Positions 1 through 9,163 of a stretch of DNA of 64,000 bases are shown here, one piece after another. The position numbers and the translations under genes are program-made. Positions within the stretch are counted from its first letter, which is position 1, and the number at the start of each line of letters is the position of its first letter. Source of the stretch: Flagellimonas onchidii (GTDB taxonomy: Bacteria; Bacteroidota; Bacteroidia; Flavobacteriales; Flavobacteriaceae); assembly GCF_004804315.1 (NCBI RefSeq), contig NZ_SRXX01000001.1, positions 62,001 through 126,000 of the forward strand, in the 5' to 3' direction. The notes under the pieces were generated by a model that was not told the origin of the DNA, ran no database searches, and saw only the letters and a program-made list of their open reading frames with translations.

Positions 1-536
1 TAATCAGATGCCATTTCCTTAAAGATCATCCCTCCCTGGTTCACATATAGTAGGTTATTGCGCCTGCCCGGTGGATCACTTACGCTGACATAAATATCCA
101 AAAGGCCATCATTGTTGATATCTACCATGGTAACTCCCCTTGTCCACCGCACCACATCCAATGCTGCCACACCTGCTTTACTTGTCACATCTTCAAACTG
201 CATATTGCCTTTATTTTTGTACAGTTTGTTCTCGACCATATTACCGCTAAAATAAATATCGGCCAGACCGTCATTGTCCAGATCTCCTACGGCAACACCA
301 CCACCAGAATAGATATTGGGATAGGTAAAATAATTGAGTCTTTTTCCCTCGGTTATCTTATTTTCAAACTGAATGCCGCTATGTGAAGGTTCCACCAATG
401 CAAAGCTGAGTTCCCCGAACGGTTCAAGTTTGTCGGCAATATCACCTTTGTTTTTGCACGAACCAATAACCACAACTATCAAAATGCTTATTATCCCTTT
501 ATAGAAAATTGTACCGAAGCTTGTTTGCATACCCAT
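1..536 (-). CDS. FG-GAP/VCBS-repeat lipoprotein (3' part off the window)
   Basis: Reading the minus strand from the ATG at 536 (or the second ATG at 530) gives an open frame that runs off the left edge, so only the first ~178 residues are visible. A short hydrophobic leader ends in a lipobox (VVIGSCKN), so the product is probably a surface or periplasmic lipoprotein. It then shows FG-GAP/VCBS calcium-binding repeats (VGDLDNDGLADIYF, VDINNDGLLDIYV). It closely resembles the N-terminal part of the neighbouring gene (556-3924), so the two are tandem paralogues at the end of a SusC/SusD operon. The precise role is unknown; proteins of this CRTAC/FG-GAP type often accompany polysaccharide utilisation loci. 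The C-terminal ASPIC/UnbV domain expected from the neighbour cannot be checked here. Confidence 0.85.
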   Translation of the reverse strand, partial: MGMQTSFGTIFYKGIISILIVVVIGSCKNKGDIADKLEPFGELSFALVEPSHSGIQFENKITEGKRLNYFTYPNIYSGGGVAVGDLDNDGLADIYFSGNMVENKLYKNKGNMQFEDVTSKAGVAALDVVRWTRGVTMVDINNDGLLDIYVSVSDPPGRRNNLLYVNQGGMIFKEMASD

Positions 537-555
537 CTTCACCCTACACTTTAAA

Positions 556-3500
556 TTACCTGTTTAATTCCACAAACTGCAGTGGCGCATTGTTTTTGGC
601 AATACCTAGCAAGCTTTTTTGTTTGTCCTTTGTTTCTATTTTGACAATATGTCTAACAACACCATCGACGGAAACGCCTATTTCATTTGGCTGAAGAATA
701 TCAAAAGTGCCTTTCCCATTGCCTCGAAGCATCATTCCAAAACTGGCATCACTCCTTATGGTCTCCACTTCTACACCATAGTTGTTACCTGCCACGAAAG
801 CATCCAAATTACCGTCTTGGTCAAAATCGTCCACATGGATAGCATTTACGCATGAGATTTGAATTTCATTATCCAAAGACGACACTCTAAATTTTCCTTC
901 GCCCAAATTCTCAATATAAGATGTTGAAAAATTGTTTGCTTTATAGTTTAGGGCATTCTCAAGATTTTCTCCACCATACACTTCTATCAAAGAAGCCTTT
1001 GCAAACGAATCATAATTAGGAAATTTCTTTTTTATAAAGGGCATTTGGTCAGAAGAACATTGTCTGCCCCTTAAAGGGAAAAGTTTGTTTTCATTATGAT
1101 ACCCCAAAACAATATCAATGGTTTTGTTTTCATCAAAATCCTTGGCATAAATTTCAAATGGAGCTTTTTTAGTGGCCTTATATTTATAATTCAAACCAAG
1201 GTTTCCAACAATAAAATCATCATCTCCATCCTTATCAAAATCACCGGCTGCAATGCTGTACCACCAGCCCGTTTCATCTGCAATTCCTGTTCTTTCAGAA
1301 ATATCTTCAAACCCATCTTTTGATTGCTGAAATACTTTAATCCCCATCCACTCACCAACAACAATCAAATCTGTCAATGAATCTCTATTGAAATCCGTCC
1401 ATACTGCATCTGTGACCATTCCAATATCACGAAGATCAGATATCATAGTATCGGTAACATCAACGAAAGATATAGTTTCAGTCGTACTTTCATTTTTGAG
1501 CAACACACTAGATGTTGGGAAAGGATATTCCCCTGGTTGTTGTCTCCCTCCAACAAAAAGATCTAGATCGCCATCACCATCAAAATCCACTGCTTTTACG
1601 CAAGAGCTACTAATGGTTAAATTTGGAAGTTCTATAAATTTTGAGAAATTACCTTCTCCATTATTGACATATAATCTGTCTTGATACCATTTAGAACCCT
1701 TAGCATATTCATTTCCGCCACTTGTCACAAAAAGATCCATATCATTGTCTCCATCTGCATCAAAAAATAAAGCAGAAACATCTTCGTATTTTTTTTCGGC
1801 CTGGAAAACAGGTTGAACTGACATTAGAAAACTACCATCTTCTTGTTGTATGTGCAAACTAGGAGCATTATCTTTTGAAGCACCAAAATAAATATCATCC
1901 ATTCCGTCTCCATTTACATCTGCGGAGGCGAAAGCCGGGCCCATCTCTGACATTTTATGAGGCAAAAGGGTCTCTCTTTCAAAATCATTGAATTTATTTT
2001 CTTTATGTTTTTTGCTAAAATGAACTTTGTCAGATACATCAGCAAAAAGCTTTTTCGATATCGGGTTGTGTTCACCCATGTTTTTGGAGTTCACATAATT
2101 GACCTTAAGTGTGGAGTTGACTTTTACATCATTGATGATTTGCACTTTTCCATCGGGCCAAACCACTTTGAGCTTGTCCAAATTTTCATTATTGCCTATC
2201 CCAAAATGAATTGTAGGATCCAAAGAGGATTGAAACCCACGTGTTAAATAATGTTCATGATATTGTAATTGGCCATCATACTCCAAGTATAGTTTTGTCC
2301 CAATCCCAAATGGGTTATCTTTTGTTCCCCTTAACTGAACCTTTAAAAAATTGTTAGCGGAGATTTCGTTGGAATTGTTTTTATATAAAAAAGCATAGCT
2401 GTCCATATTATTGACCACCATATCTAAATCCCCATCATTGTCCAAATCGGCCAAAGATGCGCCATTGGAAAAACTTTCAACCTCCAGACCCCAATCCTTG
2501 TTCATTTTTTTAAAACTTAAATCTCCTTTGTTAAGAAATATAGAGTTTACAGCGGGCCTTGGAGGAATAAACTGAGTCAACCTATGATACATGGAATCTT
2601 GGTCAATTTCCTTATCCGCATTTTGAAGGATTACTTTTTCTTTAAACCTGACAAAGTCATTGTTTCTAAAATCTCTTTTTAAGCCGTTTGTGATGAAGAG
2701 GTCCTTATAACCGTCATTGTCCAAATCATTCAATAATACAGCCCAGCTCCAATCAGTGTTTGAAATTCCAGCCAAATGGGCCATTTCACTAAAAGTCCCA
2801 TCACCATTGTTCCGTTGTAGGCTGTTGAACATATATTGATGGTGGAAGCCACTTTCCACGGCCAACCAAAATCTTTCTGGATTCATACCACTCATACTTG
2901 CCTTGATTCTGTAGTTGTCCTCGGAGACCATATCAACGGAAAAAATATCCAAAAGACCATCATTATTGTAATCGGCTACATCTACTCCCATGGAATAAAA
3001 GGATATATGTTTTAGCTGTTCTTTACTTTTTTCGGAAAAGGTTCCATCTTGGTTGTTGATGTAGAGATAATCATACTCATCATAATCATTGGAAACATAA
3101 AGATCGGGCCAGCCGTCATTATTCAAATCACCTGCGGCCACTCCTAGCCCATATCCTATTTCATTGCCGTTGATTCCGGCTTTATGGCTAATATCAACGA
3201 ATTTTCCATTGTCATTTCGGTAGAGTTTGTCACCAATCAGATCAGCTCTTTTATTTCTATCAAACCCTTCAAATCTTTTAGTGAGGACATTATGGTTCAA
3301 TAAGAACATATCCAAATCTCCGTCTTTATCATAATCAAAAAAAAGGGATTGAGTAGAATAGCTAGCATCTGCCAATCCGTATTCCTTGCTCATTTCCTTG
3401 AACTGTGGAATGTTGTTTTCATTGATGCCCTGATTGATAAACAATTTGTTGGTTCTTTGTTCTTCACCCAATCTTCCCGATCTACAAATATAAATATCCA

Positions 3501-3924
3501 AAAGCCCATCCGCATTAACATCGGCCATGGCAACTCCAGTTGTCCAACTAGGGGTATCTATAATCTGTGCTTCCTTGGTAATATCTTCAAACTTTAAATT
3601 TCCTTTATTGAGGTAAAGCTTATTGGGAGAAACTGAAGCTGTGAAGAAAATATCGGGGAGGTTGTCATTGTTTAGATCACCGATGGCCACACCTCCTCCA
3701 TTGTAGTAATATTCATAAGAAAGCCCGTTCATGGTCTTTGATTCAGGCACAGGGTTTTTAAACGCCAAACCACTTATCGTGTGAGGGATGAGTTCAAATT
3801 GTTTTTTTTGTGCAATCACTTTATTATTTGCCTCCTTATCAGTTTTACAAGAAGAAGCTAAACAAAGTAATGTAATGTATATTAGAAAACTTATTCTCAT
3901 TTTCATCTTCATAGCAATCAACAT
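556..3924 (-). CDS. FG-GAP/VCBS and ASPIC/UnbV domain lipoprotein
   Basis: This 1122-residue protein has a signal peptide ending in a lipobox (CLASSCKT), predicting a lipid-anchored extracytoplasmic product. Many FG-GAP/VCBS repeats follow (for example AIGDLNNDNLPDIFF, AAGDLNNDGWPDLYV, DLDNDGDLDMVV), each with the DxDxDG-like calcium loop of a beta-propeller blade. A segment near residues 530-610 with FLKVQLRG and VVWPDGKVQ matches the ASPIC/UnbV domain, and more repeats follow. Alternative in-frame starts exist at 3912, 3906 and 3900; all precede the signal peptide. It follows susD on the same strand after a hairpin, so it is likely a lower-abundance member of the same operon. Binding of glycan or surface protein is an inference; no catalytic residues are recognisable. 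Confidence 0.88.
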   Translation of the reverse strand: MLIAMKMKMRISFLIYITLLCLASSCKTDKEANNKVIAQKKQFELIPHTISGLAFKNPVPESKTMNGLSYEYYYNGGGVAIGDLNNDNLPDIFFTASVSPNKLYLNKGNLKFEDITKEAQIIDTPSWTTGVAMADVNADGLLDIYICRSGRLGEEQRTNKLFINQGINENNIPQFKEMSKEYGLADASYSTQSLFFDYDKDGDLDMFLLNHNVLTKRFEGFDRNKRADLIGDKLYRNDNGKFVDISHKAGINGNEIGYGLGVAAGDLNNDGWPDLYVSNDYDEYDYLYINNQDGTFSEKSKEQLKHISFYSMGVDVADYNNDGLLDIFSVDMVSEDNYRIKASMSGMNPERFWLAVESGFHHQYMFNSLQRNNGDGTFSEMAHLAGISNTDWSWAVLLNDLDNDGYKDLFITNGLKRDFRNNDFVRFKEKVILQNADKEIDQDSMYHRLTQFIPPRPAVNSIFLNKGDLSFKKMNKDWGLEVESFSNGASLADLDNDGDLDMVVNNMDSYAFLYKNNSNEISANNFLKVQLRGTKDNPFGIGTKLYLEYDGQLQYHEHYLTRGFQSSLDPTIHFGIGNNENLDKLKVVWPDGKVQIINDVKVNSTLKVNYVNSKNMGEHNPISKKLFADVSDKVHFSKKHKENKFNDFERETLLPHKMSEMGPAFASADVNGDGMDDIYFGASKDNAPSLHIQQEDGSFLMSVQPVFQAEKKYEDVSALFFDADGDNDMDLFVTSGGNEYAKGSKWYQDRLYVNNGEGNFSKFIELPNLTISSSCVKAVDFDGDGDLDLFVGGRQQPGEYPFPTSSVLLKNESTTETISFVDVTDTMISDLRDIGMVTDAVWTDFNRDSLTDLIVVGEWMGIKVFQQSKDGFEDISERTGIADETGWWYSIAAGDFDKDGDDDFIVGNLGLNYKYKATKKAPFEIYAKDFDENKTIDIVLGYHNENKLFPLRGRQCSSDQMPFIKKKFPNYDSFAKASLIEVYGGENLENALNYKANNFSTSYIENLGEGKFRVSSLDNEIQISCVNAIHVDDFDQDGNLDAFVAGNNYGVEVETIRSDASFGMMLRGNGKGTFDILQPNEIGVSVDGVVRHIVKIETKDKQKSLLGIAKNNAPLQFVELNR

Positions 3925-3949
3925 TTTTGAACTCTTTTATTACAAGAAA

Positions 3950-3977
3950 AGGAAACCCTATTAAAATAGGGTTTCCT
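3950..3977 (-). terminator. Hairpin between susD and FG-GAP genes (terminator/attenuator)
   Basis: A perfect 12-bp inverted repeat (AGGAAACCCTAT / ATAGGGTTTCCT, 4-nt loop) lies just 3' of susD. Read on the minus strand it is followed by TTTTC, so it can act as an intrinsic terminator. Because the next gene is on the same strand, partial termination would lower expression of the FG-GAP genes relative to susC/susD. The last point is inference. Confidence 0.75.
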
Positions 3978-4081
3978 AAACAAACAAACTAACTAACTCA
4001 AACTACTCATTAAAAATACCTATGTGTAGTTAACAGTAGTAAAAAACTTATTGTTAAAAATTTTTAGCACAATTACAGTTA

Positions 4082-5608
4082 TTAGTGTCCAGGGTTTTGA
4101 TCCAATGTCCCAACAGAAAAATCAATTTGTCTTTGAGGAATTGGCAATACCTCATCTTTCCCTGGTGTGAAATTTTCAAATGATGCAAGATTTCCATCCA
4201 CACCTGCTTTTGAAGCATACCATTCGGCAGCGATACCCCATCTCCTTAATGCATACCCAAAGCGTGCTTCCAAAGCCAGTTCTACACGATATTCATGATA
4301 CAGCGCTTCCCAGGCCTGTTGATCCGTTAATGTTCCTGGATCATGTGCTGGTAAATCTACCGAAGGTCTGGCCCTTACCCTATTGATCTGGGCCACAGCC
4401 GCATCTTTTTGATTATTACGCAACAATGCTTCGGCATATAACAAGATAACCTCTGCATAACGAATCTCATGAAAATTCTGAGGGGCATAATTAATACCAA
4501 CAGTGGCTCCATCAGGTGGGTCCGTAACATATTTTCTGACCCCAAAACCAGTACCACCTACTCTATCTTCAAATGTAATCACATCACCATTATTTCTAGT
4601 AAAGGTATCGCCGGGTTCAAACAAAGTGGCGGCCTTTCTTGAGTCTCCATCTTCAAATTCATTTACCAAATCTGGCAACGGGCGAACAAAACCCCATCCT
4701 CCATTGGGCACCATACCTTCTCCATTAGGGCCATATATCAGGGATAGGGATGATCCTGTTTCTTGACCTCCTGCTGCGGCAAACTGAATCTCAAAAACGG
4801 ATTCTGTGCTATTTTCATTGGTTCCATCGAACAAACTCGTGTACTCATCAACCAAGGCATACCCCATACCTTCAATTTCCTGGGCCTTGGCCAAGGCTGC
4901 TGGGTAATCTTGTTGCCATAATAGCACTTTAAGCAGCAATGCTTTTGCAGCACCCCTAGTAGCCCTACCTAAATCATCATTGGAGTAGCTTGTGGGCAAC
5001 ATGGTTTCCGCCTTTTCCAAATCGGACTTTGCCAAAGCCAAAGTCTCTTCTTTAGTAGAACGAGGAATAACAAAATCCGCCTCATTACCCGGATCCAACA
5101 ATCTATCCACAATAGGAACTCCACCATACCACATTACCATATAATGGTAATATAGGGCACGTAGAAAATAAGCCTCCCCAATAATTCTATCACGTAATCC
5201 CGTATCAATATCCTCAATTCCAGGTACATTTTGTATTACTTGGTTAGCACGCTGTATCCCCACATAGCCCCTCCACCAATTATGGTTGGTCAAATCATCT
5301 TCAGGATCAATAAGGAAATCACGGACAACTCCAAAATATGAAGTCAAATCTGGGTGCTCCTGTACATTACCGGACCACATCAGCCCTGTAGCATCAAACG
5401 CATTGATTTCATTTCTTCCACCGTGTTTAAATTTAGACAATTCTTCATACGCCCCGTTAATGGCCAACAACGCATCTTGCTCGTTAGCAAAAAATTCATC
5501 TGATGCTGTTACCCCGAAAGGCTGTTTGTCCAAAAAATCATCACTGCACGATACCAAAAGTATCAGTGAAGCCAAAACTGTTAAAACATTATTTTTTTTC
5601 ATAATCAC
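4082..5608 (-). CDS. SusD/RagB-family glycan-binding lipoprotein
   Basis: The 508-residue product begins with a short leader and lipobox (LVSCSDDFLDKQP), the usual SusD start, and keeps SusD/RagB features: an N-terminal helical TPR-like region (RANQVIQNVPG, EAYFLRALYYHYMV), and a C-terminal RagB region with EIRYAEVILLYAEALLR, INRVRARP and a final block GKDEVLPIPQRQID. SusD proteins sit on the outer-membrane surface as the lid of the SusC transporter and bind the incoming oligosaccharide. The gene begins 6 bp after the stop of susC, so the two are translationally close partners. The substrate cannot be read from the sequence; the nearby sigma/FecR pair says expression responds to ligand at the receptor. 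A second start codon lies at 5602. Confidence 0.95.
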   Translation of the reverse strand: MIMKKNNVLTVLASLILLVSCSDDFLDKQPFGVTASDEFFANEQDALLAINGAYEELSKFKHGGRNEINAFDATGLMWSGNVQEHPDLTSYFGVVRDFLIDPEDDLTNHNWWRGYVGIQRANQVIQNVPGIEDIDTGLRDRIIGEAYFLRALYYHYMVMWYGGVPIVDRLLDPGNEADFVIPRSTKEETLALAKSDLEKAETMLPTSYSNDDLGRATRGAAKALLLKVLLWQQDYPAALAKAQEIEGMGYALVDEYTSLFDGTNENSTESVFEIQFAAAGGQETGSSLSLIYGPNGEGMVPNGGWGFVRPLPDLVNEFEDGDSRKAATLFEPGDTFTRNNGDVITFEDRVGGTGFGVRKYVTDPPDGATVGINYAPQNFHEIRYAEVILLYAEALLRNNQKDAAVAQINRVRARPSVDLPAHDPGTLTDQQAWEALYHEYRVELALEARFGYALRRWGIAAEWYASKAGVDGNLASFENFTPGKDEVLPIPQRQIDFSVGTLDQNPGH

Positions 5609-5614
5609 TTTTTT

Positions 5615-8600
5615 TTAAAACGTTGCATTTATACCAAAATATATGGATCCAGCTACTGGAAAGCCTGAGTAACCTGTTTGTGGGTCAAAACCGTTAAAGT
5701 CACTAAAAGTAAATAGGTTTTGACCAGCAGCATACAACCTTAAATTGCTCAATCCCAAACTTTCTATGGTCTCCGGGGGCAAGGTATACCCCAATTGGAT
5801 GTTCTGGATTCTAAAGTAATCATTATCCTCGAAGAAAAGCGTTGACGCCCTTCGGTTTTGATTTGGATCTCCTTGTACTATACGTGGCAACCTATTACTT
5901 GTACCTGGACCATGCCACCTATCCAAAAGAAAAGCACCGGTAATTTCCAAGGGCCTGATAAAGTTATGGTACCCGAAGAAGGGATCCCATTCAGTATATC
6001 CTCCTGCTTGACCAACTCCCAAAACGTTTAGGTCAAAATTTTTGTATTTCATGGTTACACTTAACCCATAATTATGTGGAGGTACTCCTTGGCCAAACCA
6101 AAATCGGTCATCTGGTGTAATTTCACCATCATTGTTTCTGTCCCTATATATAACATCACCTGGCGCCGTTCCAGGCTCTTGATAGACACCGTCCGGAGCG
6201 GCAGCGTTAAGAGCGTCTATCTCCCCCTGGTCTTGAAATACACCAATGGACTCATATATAAGTTCGCTGGTCCAAGGCTTCCCAACCCTCGACAAGCCAA
6301 CAGAAGCATCGACCAAATCTTCTGAAGGGCTAAGCGTAATTATCTCATTTTTAATATAAGAATAATTAGGGCTTATCTCAAAATAAAAATCACCAATATT
6401 ATCAGCATAGGTAAAAGCAATTTCAAACCCTGAATTACGAATATGCGATGTGTTTTGAAAAGATGGTTGCAGACCAAAAAGAGCGGTAAATTCAGGCTGA
6501 ATGATAATTCCTTCTGTATCCTTTTTAAAATAATCAGCGGTCAACGATACTCTATTGTTGAACATATTAAGGTCCATACCAAAGTTTGTGGTTGTGGTAG
6601 CTTCCCATTGCAGTGAACTATTTTGAATACGGTTTGCCTCAACAGCCGGCACCTGATTTTGGTCTAACCCCAAAACATAGTTGTCAATAGGCACAAAGGA
6701 TGATTGGTAGGGATAATCATCTTGTGCCACCTCATTTCCAATTTCTCCCCATCCTCCTCTAAATTTCAATCTGTCTATAAAGGGCACATTAAAGAAAGAT
6801 TCTTCACTAACAACCCAACCTGCGGAAACAGAAGGGAAAGTGGCTTCTCTAAAGTCAGGGTGCACCCTGGAGGATTTGTCCCTTCTAACAGTACCTGTTA
6901 ACAAGTACTTTCCTTTATAGTTATAGTTTAATCTTCCAACAAGCGATGAAATGGCCCATTGTGTCTTACTATTGAAGCCGTTGTCACCACTCCCGGCCAA
7001 TTCGTCCAATGACAAAGAGGCATTGATTACACGAAGGCTCGGGCTATTTGTCAAAAAATTCCTGGCCGCTAAACCATAATGCGTAAAATCGGATTCCTGA
7101 GCCGTATGTAATAAAATGGCATCGAAGCTATGATCCCCAAAAGATTTGGCATAGGAAATTTGATTGTCCCAATTCCACACAAACAATCTATTGGTGTTTA
7201 CTTCCAAGCGATTATTGTCCCTATTATTGATGTTGTTACCATCTGTCGGATAGAATGCAGTAGGACTGAAATTGTTTAAATTGCTCGATGAATATTCCAC
7301 TCCAAAAGTGGATTTTATTTTTAATCCATCTAAAATTTCGTATTCTCCAGACACATTACCAATACCTCTTAAATTGCCTTCATCAAATCCATCGTTTTCT
7401 AATAAAACCAATGGGTGTGACAGGGTGTACCCTGGGCCGGCAAATACCAAGTTGCCCTCTGAATCACGAACTGCCTGATTTTTGGGATATTGAAGTGAGA
7501 AAAAGATGACATCTCTTTCATTAGTTCTAGCTCTTTGACCATAGGTAATATCCAAAGACGATGCTAACTTAAAACGTTCCCCTACATCGATATCATTGTT
7601 CACCCTAAAGCTATAACGGTCAAAAGCCGTGGTCTTCACCAAACCTTCTTGGTGGAAGTAGCCTGCCTGAACGGCATACCGATTGTTTTCGCCACCTCCT
7701 CTTATGGATAAGTGGTAGTTTTGTTGGGACCCTGTTCTAAGTGTCTCATCGAGCCAATTGGTATTTCCAGGAATTGCAGGAGTCAATCCTTCCGCAGGCT
7801 CCCTATCGGCATTAGTGTACCATTCTCTATTTAAAAGTTCGTATTCCTCAGCATTCAACAAATCCACTTCATTGGTCAATCTATCAAAGGAATAATAGGA
7901 ACTAAATTCAATGGTAGGCTTACCCACCTTACCTCTTTTGGTAGTAATTAATACCACCCCAGCAGCAGCTCTGGATCCATATATGGCAGCCGCAGATGCG
8001 TCTTTTAACACCGTCATGGTCTCAATATCATTAGGGTTCAGGAAACCTACCCCAGTGGAGACTATCTGCCCATCAATAACAAACAGGGGAACATTCCCAT
8101 CATCGTTTCTGGAACCTGCTCCACGAATGGTAATATTCGGCGCCGCTCCTGGGCTACTTCCTGTGTTTACCACACGCACCCCTGCAACACGCCCTTGTAA
8201 CGCCAATGTAGAATTACCTCCAGTGGCATTGTCCTTAAAATCCTCTGCTGAAATCTGTTTTATAGAACCCGTAAGGTCTTTGGCCTTTTGGGTACCATAT
8301 CCAACCACGACCACCTCATCCAACCCAGCTGCGGTTTCACTTAAAGCCACATTGATATTGGTTTGCCCACTAACAGCTATCTCTTTTGTAGCAAAACCGA
8401 TATAGGATATCACCAAAATCGCATTTTCATCGGTAACTGCTATACTGAAGTTTCCGTCAAAATCACTTTGAGTACCATTTGTGGTTCCCTTTTCAACTAT
8501 ACTGGCTCCTGGTAAGGGAGCGCCACCTTCGTCAGTAACATTCCCAGTGATGGTCATCTGTAGTTCATCTTCATCATCCGATTCCTCCAAATCTGCCCTT

Positions 8601-8980
8601 TTAATAGGTATCAGTTTTTTTGGTGTAAGCACAATGTGCCGGTCGACAATCTTATAGTTCACTTTTCCTTCGCCGAACAATTTTTGCAGTACCCGTTCTA
8701 TTCTAAGCTTTCGGGCAAGAATACTAACACTTCGTTCAAGATTCAATTCTGCCTTACTGTACAGAAACCTAAACTCAGTTTTTGATTCAATCTCATCGAT
8801 TACCGACAAAACTGAAACCTCTTTAAGGTCTAAGTTAATTTTCGTTTTTTGCGCATAACCTGTTTCTGCCTGCAATTGGAATAATGCAATCGAGAAAAAC
8901 AGGAGTGTAAACTTCATTTTCAAGTTCATTTTGGGAAGAATACTGTAACATCCTTCCACAAATTTTGTTAGTTTTTTCAT
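5615..8980 (-). CDS. SusC/RagA-family TonB-dependent transducer receptor with STN domain
   Basis: At 1121 residues this is a full-length SusC-type outer-membrane transporter. After the signal peptide (LFQLQAETGYAQ) comes a secretin/TonB short N-terminal (STN) domain at about residues 47-118 (LKEVSVLSVIDEIESKTEFRF), a carboxypeptidase-regulatory-like domain (ITGNVTDEGGAPLPGASI), a TonB-box-like stretch leading into EVVVVGYGTQKAKDLTGSI, the plug (LFVIDGQIV, GSRAAAGVVLITTKRGK) and the beta-barrel ending in an aromatic residue (INATF). The STN domain is the hallmark of receptors that signal to a FecR-type anti-sigma factor, and such a gene lies directly upstream. It imports the ligand bound by the adjacent SusD. 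The oligosaccharide is unknown. Confidence 0.95.
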   Translation of the reverse strand: MKKLTKFVEGCYSILPKMNLKMKFTLLFFSIALFQLQAETGYAQKTKINLDLKEVSVLSVIDEIESKTEFRFLYSKAELNLERSVSILARKLRIERVLQKLFGEGKVNYKIVDRHIVLTPKKLIPIKRADLEESDDEDELQMTITGNVTDEGGAPLPGASIVEKGTTNGTQSDFDGNFSIAVTDENAILVISYIGFATKEIAVSGQTNINVALSETAAGLDEVVVVGYGTQKAKDLTGSIKQISAEDFKDNATGGNSTLALQGRVAGVRVVNTGSSPGAAPNITIRGAGSRNDDGNVPLFVIDGQIVSTGVGFLNPNDIETMTVLKDASAAAIYGSRAAAGVVLITTKRGKVGKPTIEFSSYYSFDRLTNEVDLLNAEEYELLNREWYTNADREPAEGLTPAIPGNTNWLDETLRTGSQQNYHLSIRGGGENNRYAVQAGYFHQEGLVKTTAFDRYSFRVNNDIDVGERFKLASSLDITYGQRARTNERDVIFFSLQYPKNQAVRDSEGNLVFAGPGYTLSHPLVLLENDGFDEGNLRGIGNVSGEYEILDGLKIKSTFGVEYSSSNLNNFSPTAFYPTDGNNINNRDNNRLEVNTNRLFVWNWDNQISYAKSFGDHSFDAILLHTAQESDFTHYGLAARNFLTNSPSLRVINASLSLDELAGSGDNGFNSKTQWAISSLVGRLNYNYKGKYLLTGTVRRDKSSRVHPDFREATFPSVSAGWVVSEESFFNVPFIDRLKFRGGWGEIGNEVAQDDYPYQSSFVPIDNYVLGLDQNQVPAVEANRIQNSSLQWEATTTTNFGMDLNMFNNRVSLTADYFKKDTEGIIIQPEFTALFGLQPSFQNTSHIRNSGFEIAFTYADNIGDFYFEISPNYSYIKNEIITLSPSEDLVDASVGLSRVGKPWTSELIYESIGVFQDQGEIDALNAAAPDGVYQEPGTAPGDVIYRDRNNDGEITPDDRFWFGQGVPPHNYGLSVTMKYKNFDLNVLGVGQAGGYTEWDPFFGYHNFIRPLEITGAFLLDRWHGPGTSNRLPRIVQGDPNQNRRASTLFFEDNDYFRIQNIQLGYTLPPETIESLGLSNLRLYAAGQNLFTFSDFNGFDPQTGYSGFPVAGSIYFGINATF

Positions 8981-9029
8981 ACTTTTGTTTGATTTTGATT
9001 ATTTGGTTTCAAGCTAAAAATCAATTTGC

Positions 9030-9060
9030 AATCGGAAAATGGCTCCAACATTTTCCGATT
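9030..9060 (-). promoter_or_regulatory. Stem-loop in the fecR-susC spacer
   Basis: A perfect 12-bp inverted repeat (AATCGGAAAATG / CATTTTCCGATT, 7-nt loop) lies in the 183-bp gap between the anti-sigma gene and susC. On the plus strand it is followed by a T run, on the minus strand preceded by A's, so it is not a clean terminator for the minus-strand operon. It may separate the regulatory genes from susCD or stabilise the susC mRNA 5' region. Confidence 0.55.
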
Positions 9061-9163
9061 TTTTGTTATCATTAAGTCATCTATCCATACACAGTATCAT
9101 TTTTAATTTGTTCACAAAAACATTACATCAATTTTCTTCTCTCAAAGAAAATAGCTTTTTCTC

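Noticed and set aside
7911-8405. 164-codon plus-strand frame opposite susC
   Set aside because: Antisense shadow of the TonB plug region; no start context or domain.
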